The position numbers were made by a program, and so were the translations under genes. This document shows, in pieces, positions 16,195 through 24,062 of a stretch of DNA of 32,841 nt. This DNA is from an uncultured Clostridia bacterium (GTDB lineage Bacteria; Bacillota; Clostridia; Christensenellales; Aristaeellaceae). Within the stretch, counting starts at the first letter, position 1; every line of letters starts with the position of its first letter. The notes under the pieces are model-generated. The model was not told the origin of the DNA. It did no database searches and was given only the letters and a program-made list of their open reading frames with translations. The stretch covers positions 1-32,841 of the forward strand of contig CANQKI010000017.1 of the NCBI GenBank assembly GCA_947624355.1, given 5' to 3'.

Positions 16195-17556
16195 ATGAAA
16201 AACAAGGAACATGAGCAGCCGTCCGAAGGCATGATCGCCGCGTTCAAAAGCGGGTCGGTCCCGGTATACCTTTCGGCGGTGATCTGGGGGCTGGGCTGCC
16301 TGATCAGAAAGCAGTTCATCAAAGGGCTGCTGTACCTTGCCGCCGAGGCCGCGGTCATTGCGTACATGGTGAAGGCGGGCGTTTATCAGCTGCAAAAGCT
16401 GATGACCCTGGGCGACGTGGCCCAGCAGAAGGTATGGAACGAAGCCAAGAGCATTTTTGAATACGTGGACGGCGACCGTTCGCTGACCATTCTTCTTTAC
16501 GGCATCGTGACGGTGGTGATTCTTCTTTGCGCGGTGCTGCTGCTTCGCGCTTCGGTGAAATCGGCCTACAAAGCCGAACTGTGCCACCGCAGCGGCAAGC
16601 CGGCGCCCACCTTCCGCCAGGACCTGCAGGCGCTGCTGGATGAGCGGCTGCACGTTTCGCTGCTGTCCTTTCCCATTCTGGGCGTGATGGCCTTTACGCT
16701 GCTGCCGCTTCTCTTCATGGCGCTGATGGCCTTTACCAATTACAGTGTGCTGGATAACAAGCTGGTGCTGTTTGATTGGGTGGGCCTGGCCAATTTCAAG
16801 CGCACCATCGCCATGAACGGCAGCCTGGGGCAGACCTTCTGGGCCGTCCTGGGGTGGACGGTGGCCTGGGCGCTGATCGCCACGTTCTCCAATTACATTC
16901 TGGGTATGCTGCTGTCGCTGTTCATCAACTGGAAGGAAATCCGCGCCAAGAAATTCTGGCGCTTCTGCTTTGTGCTGACGGTGGCCGTGCCCCACTTCGT
17001 GACGCTGCTGATTATCCGGCAGATGCTCCAGCCCACCGGCGCGGTGAACGTGCTGCTGCAGAATCTCGGCTGGATCGACGCGCCCCTGCCCTTCTTTACC
17101 GATACCACCTGGGCGCGGGTCTCGGTCATCCTGATCAATATCTGGGTGGGCGTGCCCTACACGCTTTTGCAGATTACGGGCATTCTGCAGAATATCCCCC
17201 AGGAACTGTACGAATCGGCCCGGGTGGACGGCGCGAACCCCGTCGTTACCTTCCTCAAGATCACGCTGCCCTACATGCTGTTCGTCACCACGCCGTACCT
17301 CATCACTTCCTTTACCGGCAACATCAACAATTTCAACGTCATCTTCCTGACATCGGCCGGCCTGCCCCGGGCAGTGGGCTCCACGGCGGGCAGCACCGAT
17401 TTGCTGATTACCTGGCTGTATAAACTGACCATCGACAATCAGTATTACGACGTGGGCGCCGTTATCGGCATCATGACCTTCGTAACGCTGAGCATCGTAT
17501 CGCTGCTTACGTTCCGCTTCAGCGGGTCGTATAAGAATGAGGAGGGCTTCAGATGA
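16195..17556 (+). CDS. Sugar ABC transporter permease (MalF-like)
   Basis: A 453-aa CUT1-type inner-membrane permease. Hydrophobic segments are visible at about residues 20-60, 95-120, 158-182, 220-245, 255-280, 300-325 and 420-445. The EAA loop that contacts the ATPase is ELYESARVDGANPVVTFLKI, near residue 340. It is longer than typical partners (about 300 aa) because of about 140 extra N-terminal residues with two more membrane segments, reminiscent of MalF. GGGGAGAAAAATCC precedes the ATG. The stop overlaps the MalG-like start in ATGA. No ATPase gene lies in this window, so a shared MsiK/MsmX-type ATPase elsewhere is expected. Confidence 0.93.
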   Translation: MKNKEHEQPSEGMIAAFKSGSVPVYLSAVIWGLGCLIRKQFIKGLLYLAAEAAVIAYMVKAGVYQLQKLMTLGDVAQQKVWNEAKSIFEYVDGDRSLTILLYGIVTVVILLCAVLLLRASVKSAYKAELCHRSGKPAPTFRQDLQALLDERLHVSLLSFPILGVMAFTLLPLLFMALMAFTNYSVLDNKLVLFDWVGLANFKRTIAMNGSLGQTFWAVLGWTVAWALIATFSNYILGMLLSLFINWKEIRAKKFWRFCFVLTVAVPHFVTLLIIRQMLQPTGAVNVLLQNLGWIDAPLPFFTDTTWARVSVILINIWVGVPYTLLQITGILQNIPQELYESARVDGANPVVTFLKITLPYMLFVTTPYLITSFTGNINNFNVIFLTSAGLPRAVGSTAGSTDLLITWLYKLTIDNQYYDVGAVIGIMTFVTLSIVSLLTFRFSGSYKNEEGFR

Positions 17557-18446
17557 GCGTACAGGTAAGCGCGGTAAAAACCAGCGCATGGAAGAAAAAG
17601 CCCCTTCGCAAGCGCGTCCTCATTGTGCTGGCCCACGCGGTGCTGGCGATATTCGCGTTCTTCTGGCTGGCGCCGATTTTCTGGGTGATCCTGACCAGCT
17701 TCCGCGCCACGAAGGGGTCCTACAGCTCCACGTTTTTCCCCACGTCCTATTCGCTGGATAATTACGTGAAGCTGTTTACCGATTTCTCGGTCTTCAATTT
17801 CCCGCAGATGTTGCTCAACACCCTGATTGTGGCGGCGGCCACATGCCTTTTGTCCACCTTCTTCGTGGTGTCGGTGGCGTACACCCTGTCCCGGCTGCGG
17901 TTCAGGTCCCGCAAGCCGCTGATGAACGTGGCCATGATCATCAACCTGTTCCCGGGCTTCATGTCCATGATCGCCAACTATTACATCTTCAAGATGCTGG
18001 GCTGGACCAACGGGCCCCTGCTGCGCCTGGCCATGATCGCCGTGTATTCCGGCGGCGCGGGCCTGGGGTATCACATCGCCAAGGGCTTCTTCGACACGAT
18101 TCCCATCGCCCTGGACGAGGCCGCCATGCTGGACGGCTGCACCAAGTGGCAGGTGCTGCGCAAGATCATCATGCCTCTTTCCAAGCCGATTATCGTGTTT
18201 ACATTGCTCAATTCCTTCGCTGGGCCCTTCAAGGACTTTATGCTGGCAAAAATCCTGTGCGGCCCCAACAAGGATTACTACACCGTGGCTGTGGGCATGT
18301 ACCAGATGCTGGAGCGGGAGTATATCGACCAGTGGTTCTGCAGCTTTGCGGCCGCCGCCGTCATCATCTCCATTCCGGTGGCGTCCCTGTTCCTGATGAC
18401 GCAGAAGTACTACTCCATCGGGTACGGCGGATCGGTCAAGGGCTAA
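17553..18446 (+). CDS. Sugar ABC transporter permease (MalG-like)
   Basis: A 297-aa CUT1 permease with six expected membrane segments, the first at about residues 25-48 (VLAHAVLAIFAFFWLAPIFW). The EAA motif is ALDEAAMLDGCTKWQVLRKI, around residue 186. The C-terminal YYSIGYGGSVKG is typical of MalG-type proteins, which end in a short GAVKG-like tail. Translationally coupled to the MalF-like gene by an ATGA overlap with GAGGAG upstream. With its partner it forms the membrane channel for the sugar bound by the upstream binding protein. Confidence 0.94.
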   Translation: MSVQVSAVKTSAWKKKPLRKRVLIVLAHAVLAIFAFFWLAPIFWVILTSFRATKGSYSSTFFPTSYSLDNYVKLFTDFSVFNFPQMLLNTLIVAAATCLLSTFFVVSVAYTLSRLRFRSRKPLMNVAMIINLFPGFMSMIANYYIFKMLGWTNGPLLRLAMIAVYSGGAGLGYHIAKGFFDTIPIALDEAAMLDGCTKWQVLRKIIMPLSKPIIVFTLLNSFAGPFKDFMLAKILCGPNKDYYTVAVGMYQMLEREYIDQWFCSFAAAAVIISIPVASLFLMTQKYYSIGYGGSVKG

Positions 18447-18479
18447 AGAAAAAACGCGGAAAGAAAGGAGGCGCCGGCC

Positions 18480-19247
18480 ATGCAGAATCTCAGGCGGCGG
18501 TTCGGAAAACGGCTGCCGCAGTTGTCGGCTGACGGGCTGAAATTGATCGCGGCCGTCCTCCTGCTTTCCGCGTACGCGGGCAGAATCCTCATCGAGCATG
18601 GGCTGATTCATCTGGAAAACTATACCCAGGATGAACTGCTGACGGCCATGGATACGGTGCCGGGCCTGACGGGCCGCGTGGGATGGGCTTCCATTCTGCG
18701 GCTGCTGGCGGGCCCGGCCGTGCCTATTTTCGCTTTTCTGACGGTGGAGGGCTTCCTTCACACCGGGCGGTTTGGCCGCTATCTGCTTCGGGTGGCCCTG
18801 CTGGCCGTGGTCAGCGAGATTCCATACGATTGGGCCATCACGGGGCGTGCCTTTGATTTTTCGGCACAGAATCCCGTCTGGGGCGTGGCAATCTGCCTGG
18901 CGATGCTGTACTGCATGAGCCGGCTGGACAAGATGCCCGCCGTGGAGCGGGTCATCGGCAGCCTGCTCATTTTCCTGTGCGCCGCGTTCTGGGCCGTGGC
19001 GGCGCGGGCGGAGTACGGGCTGCAGATGGCGGCGCTGTGCGGCATTTTCTATTGCCTGCGGGAGCGGGAAGTGGCCAAAATGCTGCTGGCACTGCTGGTC
19101 AGCCTGGCGTCGCCCCTGGGGCCCATGGGCCTGATCGCCGTTTTCCTGTACGGCGGCCAACAGAAACGGAAGCGGCTTCAGTACGTCTGGTACGCCCTGT
19201 TCCCGGCCGCCGTGACGGCGCTGGGGCTCATCGCCTGTTTCCTGTAA
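18480..19247 (+). CDS. TraX-like integral membrane protein
   Basis: A 255-aa membrane protein that resembles the TraX family. The family pattern is visible: SADGLKLIAAVLLLSAYAGR near the N-terminus, PAVPIFAFLTVEGFLHTGRF, RYLLRVALLAVVSEIPYDWA, then several more hydrophobic segments and a basic stretch near the end (QQKRKRLQYVWYALF). F-plasmid TraX acetylates pilin, but chromosomal homologues in Firmicutes have no settled role; membrane acyltransferase activity is a guess. AAAGGAGG is 10 bp upstream of the ATG, 33 bp after the MalG-like gene, so it is probably cotranscribed with the transporter. A strong terminator follows. Confidence 0.85.
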   Translation: MQNLRRRFGKRLPQLSADGLKLIAAVLLLSAYAGRILIEHGLIHLENYTQDELLTAMDTVPGLTGRVGWASILRLLAGPAVPIFAFLTVEGFLHTGRFGRYLLRVALLAVVSEIPYDWAITGRAFDFSAQNPVWGVAICLAMLYCMSRLDKMPAVERVIGSLLIFLCAAFWAVAARAEYGLQMAALCGIFYCLREREVAKMLLALLVSLASPLGPMGLIAVFLYGGQQKRKRLQYVWYALFPAAVTALGLIACFL

Positions 19248-19260
19248 AAATCGTTCCGTG

Positions 19261-19292
19261 CCCCCAAAAATATAGGGGGTTTTTCTTTTTTT
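19261..19292 (+). terminator. Rho-independent terminator after the TraX-like gene
   Basis: CCCCC and GGGGG pair around an A-rich nine-base loop, followed at once by a T-rich tract of 13 bases with one C. It begins 13 bp after the stop codon. Confidence 0.85.
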
Positions 19293-19295
19293 GCC

Positions 19296-19324
19296 TTGAA
19301 AGAAGCGGTCAATCATGATATGAT
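19296..19324 (+). promoter_or_regulatory. Promoter of the RNA-modification/flavoprotein operon
   Basis: TTGAAA (19296-19301), 17-bp spacer, TATGAT (19319-19324). It follows the terminator directly. The start codon is 165 bp downstream, so the transcript would have a long 5' leader that contains the palindrome at 19333 and both 39-bp repeats. Confidence 0.75.
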
Positions 19325-19332
19325 AAAGTTTA

Positions 19333-19355
19333 GGATTTTTGTGAAACAAAAATCC
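19333..19355. promoter_or_regulatory. Perfect 10-bp-arm palindrome at the start of a 5' leader
   Basis: GGATTTTTGT and ACAAAAATCC pair around GAA. It begins 8 bp after the -10 box, at the predicted transcription start. It could be an operator or a 5'-end RNA hairpin. Confidence 0.6.
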
Positions 19356-19392
19356 GGGTCGCCGGGCCGCGTATGCGAGCACGGCGACAAAC
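19354..19392 (+). repeat. 39-bp structured direct repeat, copy 1
   Basis: Identical to 19434-19472. Inside each copy GTCGCCG pairs with CGGCGAC (7 bp), with an inner CGC-GTAT-GCG hairpin, so each unit can fold as a stem-loop. The copy overlaps the end of the palindrome by two bases. Confidence 0.9.
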
Positions 19393-19433
19393 AAGGGAAG
19401 ATGGTTTAGGCGACCGGCCCGAAGGGCGGTCGG

Positions 19434-19472
19434 CCGGGTCGCCGGGCCGCGTATGCGAGCACGGCGACAAAC
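19434..19472 (+). repeat. 39-bp structured direct repeat, copy 2
   Basis: Exact copy of 19354-19392 with an 80-bp period. The 41 bp between them contain a further GC-rich hairpin (arms near 19411 and 19425, GAA loop). The copy ends 17 bp before the methyltransferase start codon. Confidence 0.9.
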
Positions 19473-19489
19473 CGAAAGGAACTGCGCGT

Positions 19490-20347
19490 ATGTTCATTGC
19501 CGAAGGCTGGAAGGACTTTGAGGTGCTGGATACCGGCGACGGGGAAAAGCTGGAGCGGTGGGGGGATTACTTGCTGGCCCGGCCCGATCCCCAGGTGATC
19601 TGGCCCAAGGGAAACGAGGGGCTCTGGAAAAAGGCCCATGCCCGCTATCTTCGCAGCGACCGGGGCGGCGGCGCGTGGGAATTTAAGGAAAAGCTGCCCG
19701 AAAAGTGGACGGTTTCCTATGGCAATCTTCGTTTTTTCGTGCGCCCCACGGGGTTCAAGCACACGGGGCTGTTCCCCGAGCAGGCCGCCAACTGGGACGC
19801 CATGGCCGCCATGGTCCAGAGGCGGTCTGGGGCGAAGGTGCTGAACCTGTTCGCCTATACGGGGGGCGCGTCCCTGGCCTGCGCGGCGGCGGGGGCCCAT
19901 GTGACCCATGTGGACGCGGCCAAGGGCATGGTGCTCTGGGCCAAGGAAAACCGGGAACTGTCCGGCCTTCCTGAAAACCGCTTCCGCTTCATTATCGAGG
20001 ACGCGGCGGCCTTTGTGCGCCGGGAGATCCGCCGGGGCAACCGGTACGACGGCATCGTGATGGACCCGCCAAGCTACGGCCGGGGGCCCTCCGGCGAAGT
20101 GTGGAAGCTGGAAAACGAACTGTATGGCCTGGCGGCGCTTTGCGCCCAGGCCTTGTCCGACGAGCCGCTGTTTTTCTTCATCAACAGCTACACCACGGGC
20201 TTTCAGCCCGCCGTGCTGCAGAATATCCTGCAAAAAACGGTGGCGGACGCCCGGGGCGGCGTCATCGACGCGGAGGAGCTGTGCCTGCCCGTGCGTTCGG
20301 GGGGCGTGCTGCCCTGCGGCGCCACCGGCCGCTGGATCAACAAATGA
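19490..20347 (+). CDS. RlmI-like class I SAM-dependent rRNA methyltransferase
   Basis: A 285-aa methyltransferase of the COG1092 (RlmI/RlmK) type, expected to methylate a base of 23S rRNA. The Rossmann-type domain shows motif I as VLNLFAYTGGASLACAAAG and THVDAAK, and the catalytic-site motif MDPPSYGRG. The region before it (RPTGFKHTGLFPEQAANWD) is typical of the family. The N-terminal PUA domain of E. coli RlmI is not evident, so it is a short form. I chose the ATG at 19490 (GAAAGGA upstream), since an in-frame start at 19373 would translate the structured repeats. It is first in a four-gene operon with gaps of 24, 12 and 21 bp. Confidence 0.88.
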   Translation: MFIAEGWKDFEVLDTGDGEKLERWGDYLLARPDPQVIWPKGNEGLWKKAHARYLRSDRGGGAWEFKEKLPEKWTVSYGNLRFFVRPTGFKHTGLFPEQAANWDAMAAMVQRRSGAKVLNLFAYTGGASLACAAAGAHVTHVDAAKGMVLWAKENRELSGLPENRFRFIIEDAAAFVRREIRRGNRYDGIVMDPPSYGRGPSGEVWKLENELYGLAALCAQALSDEPLFFFINSYTTGFQPAVLQNILQKTVADARGGVIDAEELCLPVRSGGVLPCGATGRWINK

Positions 20348-20371
20348 CCGCCTTTTAAGGAGAGAGAAGCC

Positions 20372-21100
20372 ATGGAAAAGCCCACCGTTTTATATGAAGA
20401 CAATCATGTGATCGTGGCCGTCAAGCCTCCGAACCTGCTGACCCAGGGGGACCAGACGGGGGACGAGAACCTGCTGGATCAGGTGAAGGCTTACGTCAAG
20501 GAAACGTATCAGAAGCCGGGGGAGGCCTATATCGGCCTGGTGCACCGGATGGACAGGCCGGTGGGGGGCCTGCTGGTGTTTGCCAGAACCAGCAAGGCGG
20601 CTTCCCGGCTGTCCGAGCAGGTGCGGGCCCACGAGCTGAACCGCCAGTACGTCTGCATCGTGGAGGGCGAGGCCCCGGATCAGTTCACCTATGTGGATTA
20701 CCTGGTGAAGGACGAGGAAAACAACCGGGTGGCCGTTCTGCCCGCCTACCTGAAGCTCCAGGGCAAGGAGGCCGTTCTCCACGGCCGCACCGTGGCCCGG
20801 CGGGACGGCCTCAGCCTGGTGGCCATTCAACTGGAAACGGGCCGCGCCCACCAGATTCGGGCGCAGATGCAGCATCACGGCTTTCCCCTCTGGGGGGACA
20901 ACCGTTACGGCAACGGAAAGCGGGGGCAGCAGATTGCCCTGTGGGGGTTCCGGCTGTCCTTTACGCACCCCGTGTCCAAAGAGCAGATGCTTTTTATCGC
21001 CCCCGCGCCGGAGGAAAAGCCCTGGCTGCTCTTTGAACGGGAGCTCAGGGGCCTGGAAAACGTGTGGCCGCAGATCAAGCCCGCCGTCACCAATCAGTAA
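20372..21100 (+). CDS. RluA-family pseudouridine synthase
   Basis: A 242-aa enzyme that isomerises uridine to pseudouridine in rRNA or tRNA. The catalytic block is GLVHRMDRPVGGLLVFART with D61 as the catalytic Asp. The substrate-handling motif LETGRAHQIRAQMQHHGFPL, followed by GDNRYG, is also typical. It starts directly with the catalytic domain (VLYEDNHVIVAVKPP) and lacks an S4 domain, like RluA or TruC-type short members. The exact target nucleotide cannot be told. GGAGAGAGAAGCC precedes the ATG. Confidence 0.94.
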   Translation: MEKPTVLYEDNHVIVAVKPPNLLTQGDQTGDENLLDQVKAYVKETYQKPGEAYIGLVHRMDRPVGGLLVFARTSKAASRLSEQVRAHELNRQYVCIVEGEAPDQFTYVDYLVKDEENNRVAVLPAYLKLQGKEAVLHGRTVARRDGLSLVAIQLETGRAHQIRAQMQHHGFPLWGDNRYGNGKRGQQIALWGFRLSFTHPVSKEQMLFIAPAPEEKPWLLFERELRGLENVWPQIKPAVTNQ

Positions 21101-22240
<1,140 letters not shown>

Positions 22241-22261
22241 AAACGAACGGAGGGGTTTATC

Positions 22262-23437
22262 ATGAAAACGGACTGCGCAATCTGGGCAAACGGCGAACTG
22301 CGGTATGCAGGGGTCAACGACCACGAAATCGACCTGTTTGAGGGCCAGTACGCCGTGCCCCACGGGGTTTCCTATAATTCCTATGTGATTCTGGACGAAA
22401 AGACCGCCGTCATGGATACAGTGGACGGGCGCTTTGCCGATGCATGGCTGCGGAACGTGGAAAAGGCGCTGGACGGCAGAAAGCCCGATTACCTCATCGT
22501 GCAGCACATGGAGCCCGATCATTCGGGTTCCATCATGGCCTTTGCGGAAAAGTATCCCGGGGCCGTCATTGTATCCACCCAGAAGGCTTTTGGCATGATG
22601 AACCAGTTTTTCGGCACGGATTTTGCCGACCGCCGCATGGTCGCCGCCGAAGGGGGCAAGCTGCCCCTGGGTCGCCATACCCTGGCCTTTTACACCGCCC
22701 CCATGGTGCATTGGCCCGAGGTGATGGTGACCTATGAGGAAACGGAAAAGACCCTCTTTTCCGCCGACGCCTTCGGCAAGTTCGGGGCTCTGGACTGGGC
22801 GGAGGACTGGACGGACGAGGCCCGGCGCTACTACATCGGCATTGTGGGCAAGTACGGCGCGCCCGTGCAGACGCTGCTCAAAAAGGCGGCGGGGTTGGAT
22901 ATTCAAAAAATCTGCCCTCTGCACGGCCCTGTGCTGAAGGAAAACCTGGAAAAATATCTGAAGCTGTACAGCATCTGGTCCTCCTACCAGCCGGAGGAAA
23001 AAGGCGCGGTGATTGCTTACGCTTCCTTCTACGGCCACACCAGGGCCGCCGCCGAACTGCTGGCAGAAGAATTACAAAAGGCCGGGTTCGGCCCGGTGGT
23101 CCTCCGGGACGTGTACCGGGACGACTGGGCCGCCACTGTGGCGGACGCCTTCCGTTACAGCCATTTGGTGGTCGCCAGCCCCACTTACAACGGCGATATG
23201 GCCCCCAAAATGGAAGCCTTCCTCAAGGCCCTTTCCGCCCGGGGGTACCAGAACCGCGTGGCGGCGGTGATGGACAACGGCACCTGGGCCCCCATGGCGG
23301 GCAAGGCCATGAAGGCAGCCCTGGAAAGCTGCAGGAACGTGACCGTGGTGGAACCCGTCGTATCCATCCGTTCCGCCATGAATGATGAAAACAAGGCGCA
23401 GATCTGCGCCCTGGCCGCCGCCCTCATTCAGGCCTGA
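22262..23437 (+). CDS. Flavodiiron protein (A-type flavoprotein, O2/NO reductase)
   Basis: A 391-aa flavodiiron protein, which in anaerobes reduces O2 to water or NO to N2O and so protects against oxygen or nitrosative stress. The N-terminal metallo-beta-lactamase-like domain has the di-iron ligands H82-x-E84-x-D86-H87, H150, D169 and H221. The C-terminal flavodoxin domain (about residue 255 on) binds FMN through YASFYGHTRAAAE and also shows SPTYNGDMAP and DNGTWAPMAG. No rubredoxin domain is fused. Start site: ACGGAGGGG 8 bp upstream. Its 3' end overlaps the convergent gene at 23428 by 10 bp. Confidence 0.94.
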   Translation: MKTDCAIWANGELRYAGVNDHEIDLFEGQYAVPHGVSYNSYVILDEKTAVMDTVDGRFADAWLRNVEKALDGRKPDYLIVQHMEPDHSGSIMAFAEKYPGAVIVSTQKAFGMMNQFFGTDFADRRMVAAEGGKLPLGRHTLAFYTAPMVHWPEVMVTYEETEKTLFSADAFGKFGALDWAEDWTDEARRYYIGIVGKYGAPVQTLLKKAAGLDIQKICPLHGPVLKENLEKYLKLYSIWSSYQPEEKGAVIAYASFYGHTRAAAELLAEELQKAGFGPVVLRDVYRDDWAATVADAFRYSHLVVASPTYNGDMAPKMEAFLKALSARGYQNRVAAVMDNGTWAPMAGKAMKAALESCRNVTVVEPVVSIRSAMNDENKAQICALAAALIQA

Positions 23438-23994
23438 TAGCGGAGAAAGGGCAGCTTATACCAGTGGGTGAAGCCCCGGTTCCATATGGTGGAGCGGACG
23501 CAGCCCAGCTCAAACCCCCGCCATTCGATGGCTTCGCCCATGCCCAGGTAATAGGCCGTGTGGCCCGGCTTGCGCAGGGCAATGCCCGGAATTTCGGGCA
23601 GGGTATCCATCGTGCCGCAGGGCATGCCAATCTTTTGGGCATAGAGGAACATGGCGTCCGCTCCCTTGTCCGGGCAGCCGTTGGTCCCCGGCCGCAGGAG
23701 GATTTCCCCCGGCGTGCCGATGGAGGGCAGAATGCCCCTGCCGCCCCCTGACCAGGCGTAGCCCTTGGCCGCGCCGATGCAGTCTGCCACCACGGCGCCC
23801 TGGGCGATGTCCTGCCGGTAGCGGGCCATGCGGTCGGCGGTGTACTGAAGGGGGTACTGGGCCGCCTTTTCGGCCAGCAGCCGCGCCGTGGCCTTCTGGC
23901 AGCATGTGCCGTACCAGAACGGCTGGCCTACAAAGCGGCGGCAGAACGCCATAAAGTGTTCGTTGGTAAACGGAATTTCCACGCGATTCGTCAT
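23428..23994 (-). CDS. NlpC/P60-like cysteine peptidase (cell wall hydrolase or endolysin-like)
   Basis: A 188-aa protein with the layout of NlpC/P60 amidase-peptidases. The likely nucleophile is C72 in VADCIGAAKGYAW and the catalytic His is H145 in PGHTAYYLGMG, with EAIEWRG after it. The N-terminal FVGQPFWYGTCCQKAT is like the substrate-groove segment of these enzymes. There is no signal peptide or binding repeat, so it resembles phage-type or endolysin-like stand-alone domains more than secreted autolysins. A second cysteine pair, C31-C32, is close to the active site. The ATG at 23994 has no strong ribosome site (GAGGCGGAGCGG upstream). It converges on the flavodiiron gene and lies downstream of the AraC regulator. 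Confidence 0.75.
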   Translation of the reverse strand: MTNRVEIPFTNEHFMAFCRRFVGQPFWYGTCCQKATARLLAEKAAQYPLQYTADRMARYRQDIAQGAVVADCIGAAKGYAWSGGGRGILPSIGTPGEILLRPGTNGCPDKGADAMFLYAQKIGMPCGTMDTLPEIPGIALRKPGHTAYYLGMGEAIEWRGFELGCVRSTIWNRGFTHWYKLPFLRYQA

Positions 23995-24018
23995 CCGCTC
24001 CGCCTCGTTTCATATACT

Positions 24019-24053
24019 TTCCCCCTGCCATCCTATGCTGTCGGCAGGGGGAA
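24019..24053. terminator. GC-rich hairpin between the AraC regulator and the NlpC/P60 gene
   Basis: TTCCCCCTGCC and GGCAGGGGGAA are perfect 11-bp arms around a 13-base loop. It lies 10 bp past the AraC stop codon on the minus strand. The T run is on the plus-strand side (GTTTTC), so minus-strand termination by it is uncertain; it could instead shield an mRNA end. Confidence 0.5.
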
Positions 24054-24062
24054 GTTTTCATA

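Noticed and set aside
16177..19394. Long minus-strand frames opposite the MalF/MalG/TraX-like genes
   Set aside because: They are shadows of membrane-protein genes, full of His/Gln/Arg with no domain, and one starts inside the 39-bp repeat.
19354..19472. Possible CRISPR array
   Set aside because: Only two repeat units, the spacing unit is itself a GC-rich hairpin, the repeats are internally palindromic over most of their length, and no cas gene is near.
19373..19489. Upstream in-frame start for the RlmI-like methyltransferase
   Set aside because: It would translate the structured repeat into an Arg/Gly-rich tail absent from the family. The ATG at 19490 has its own ribosome site and begins where homology begins.
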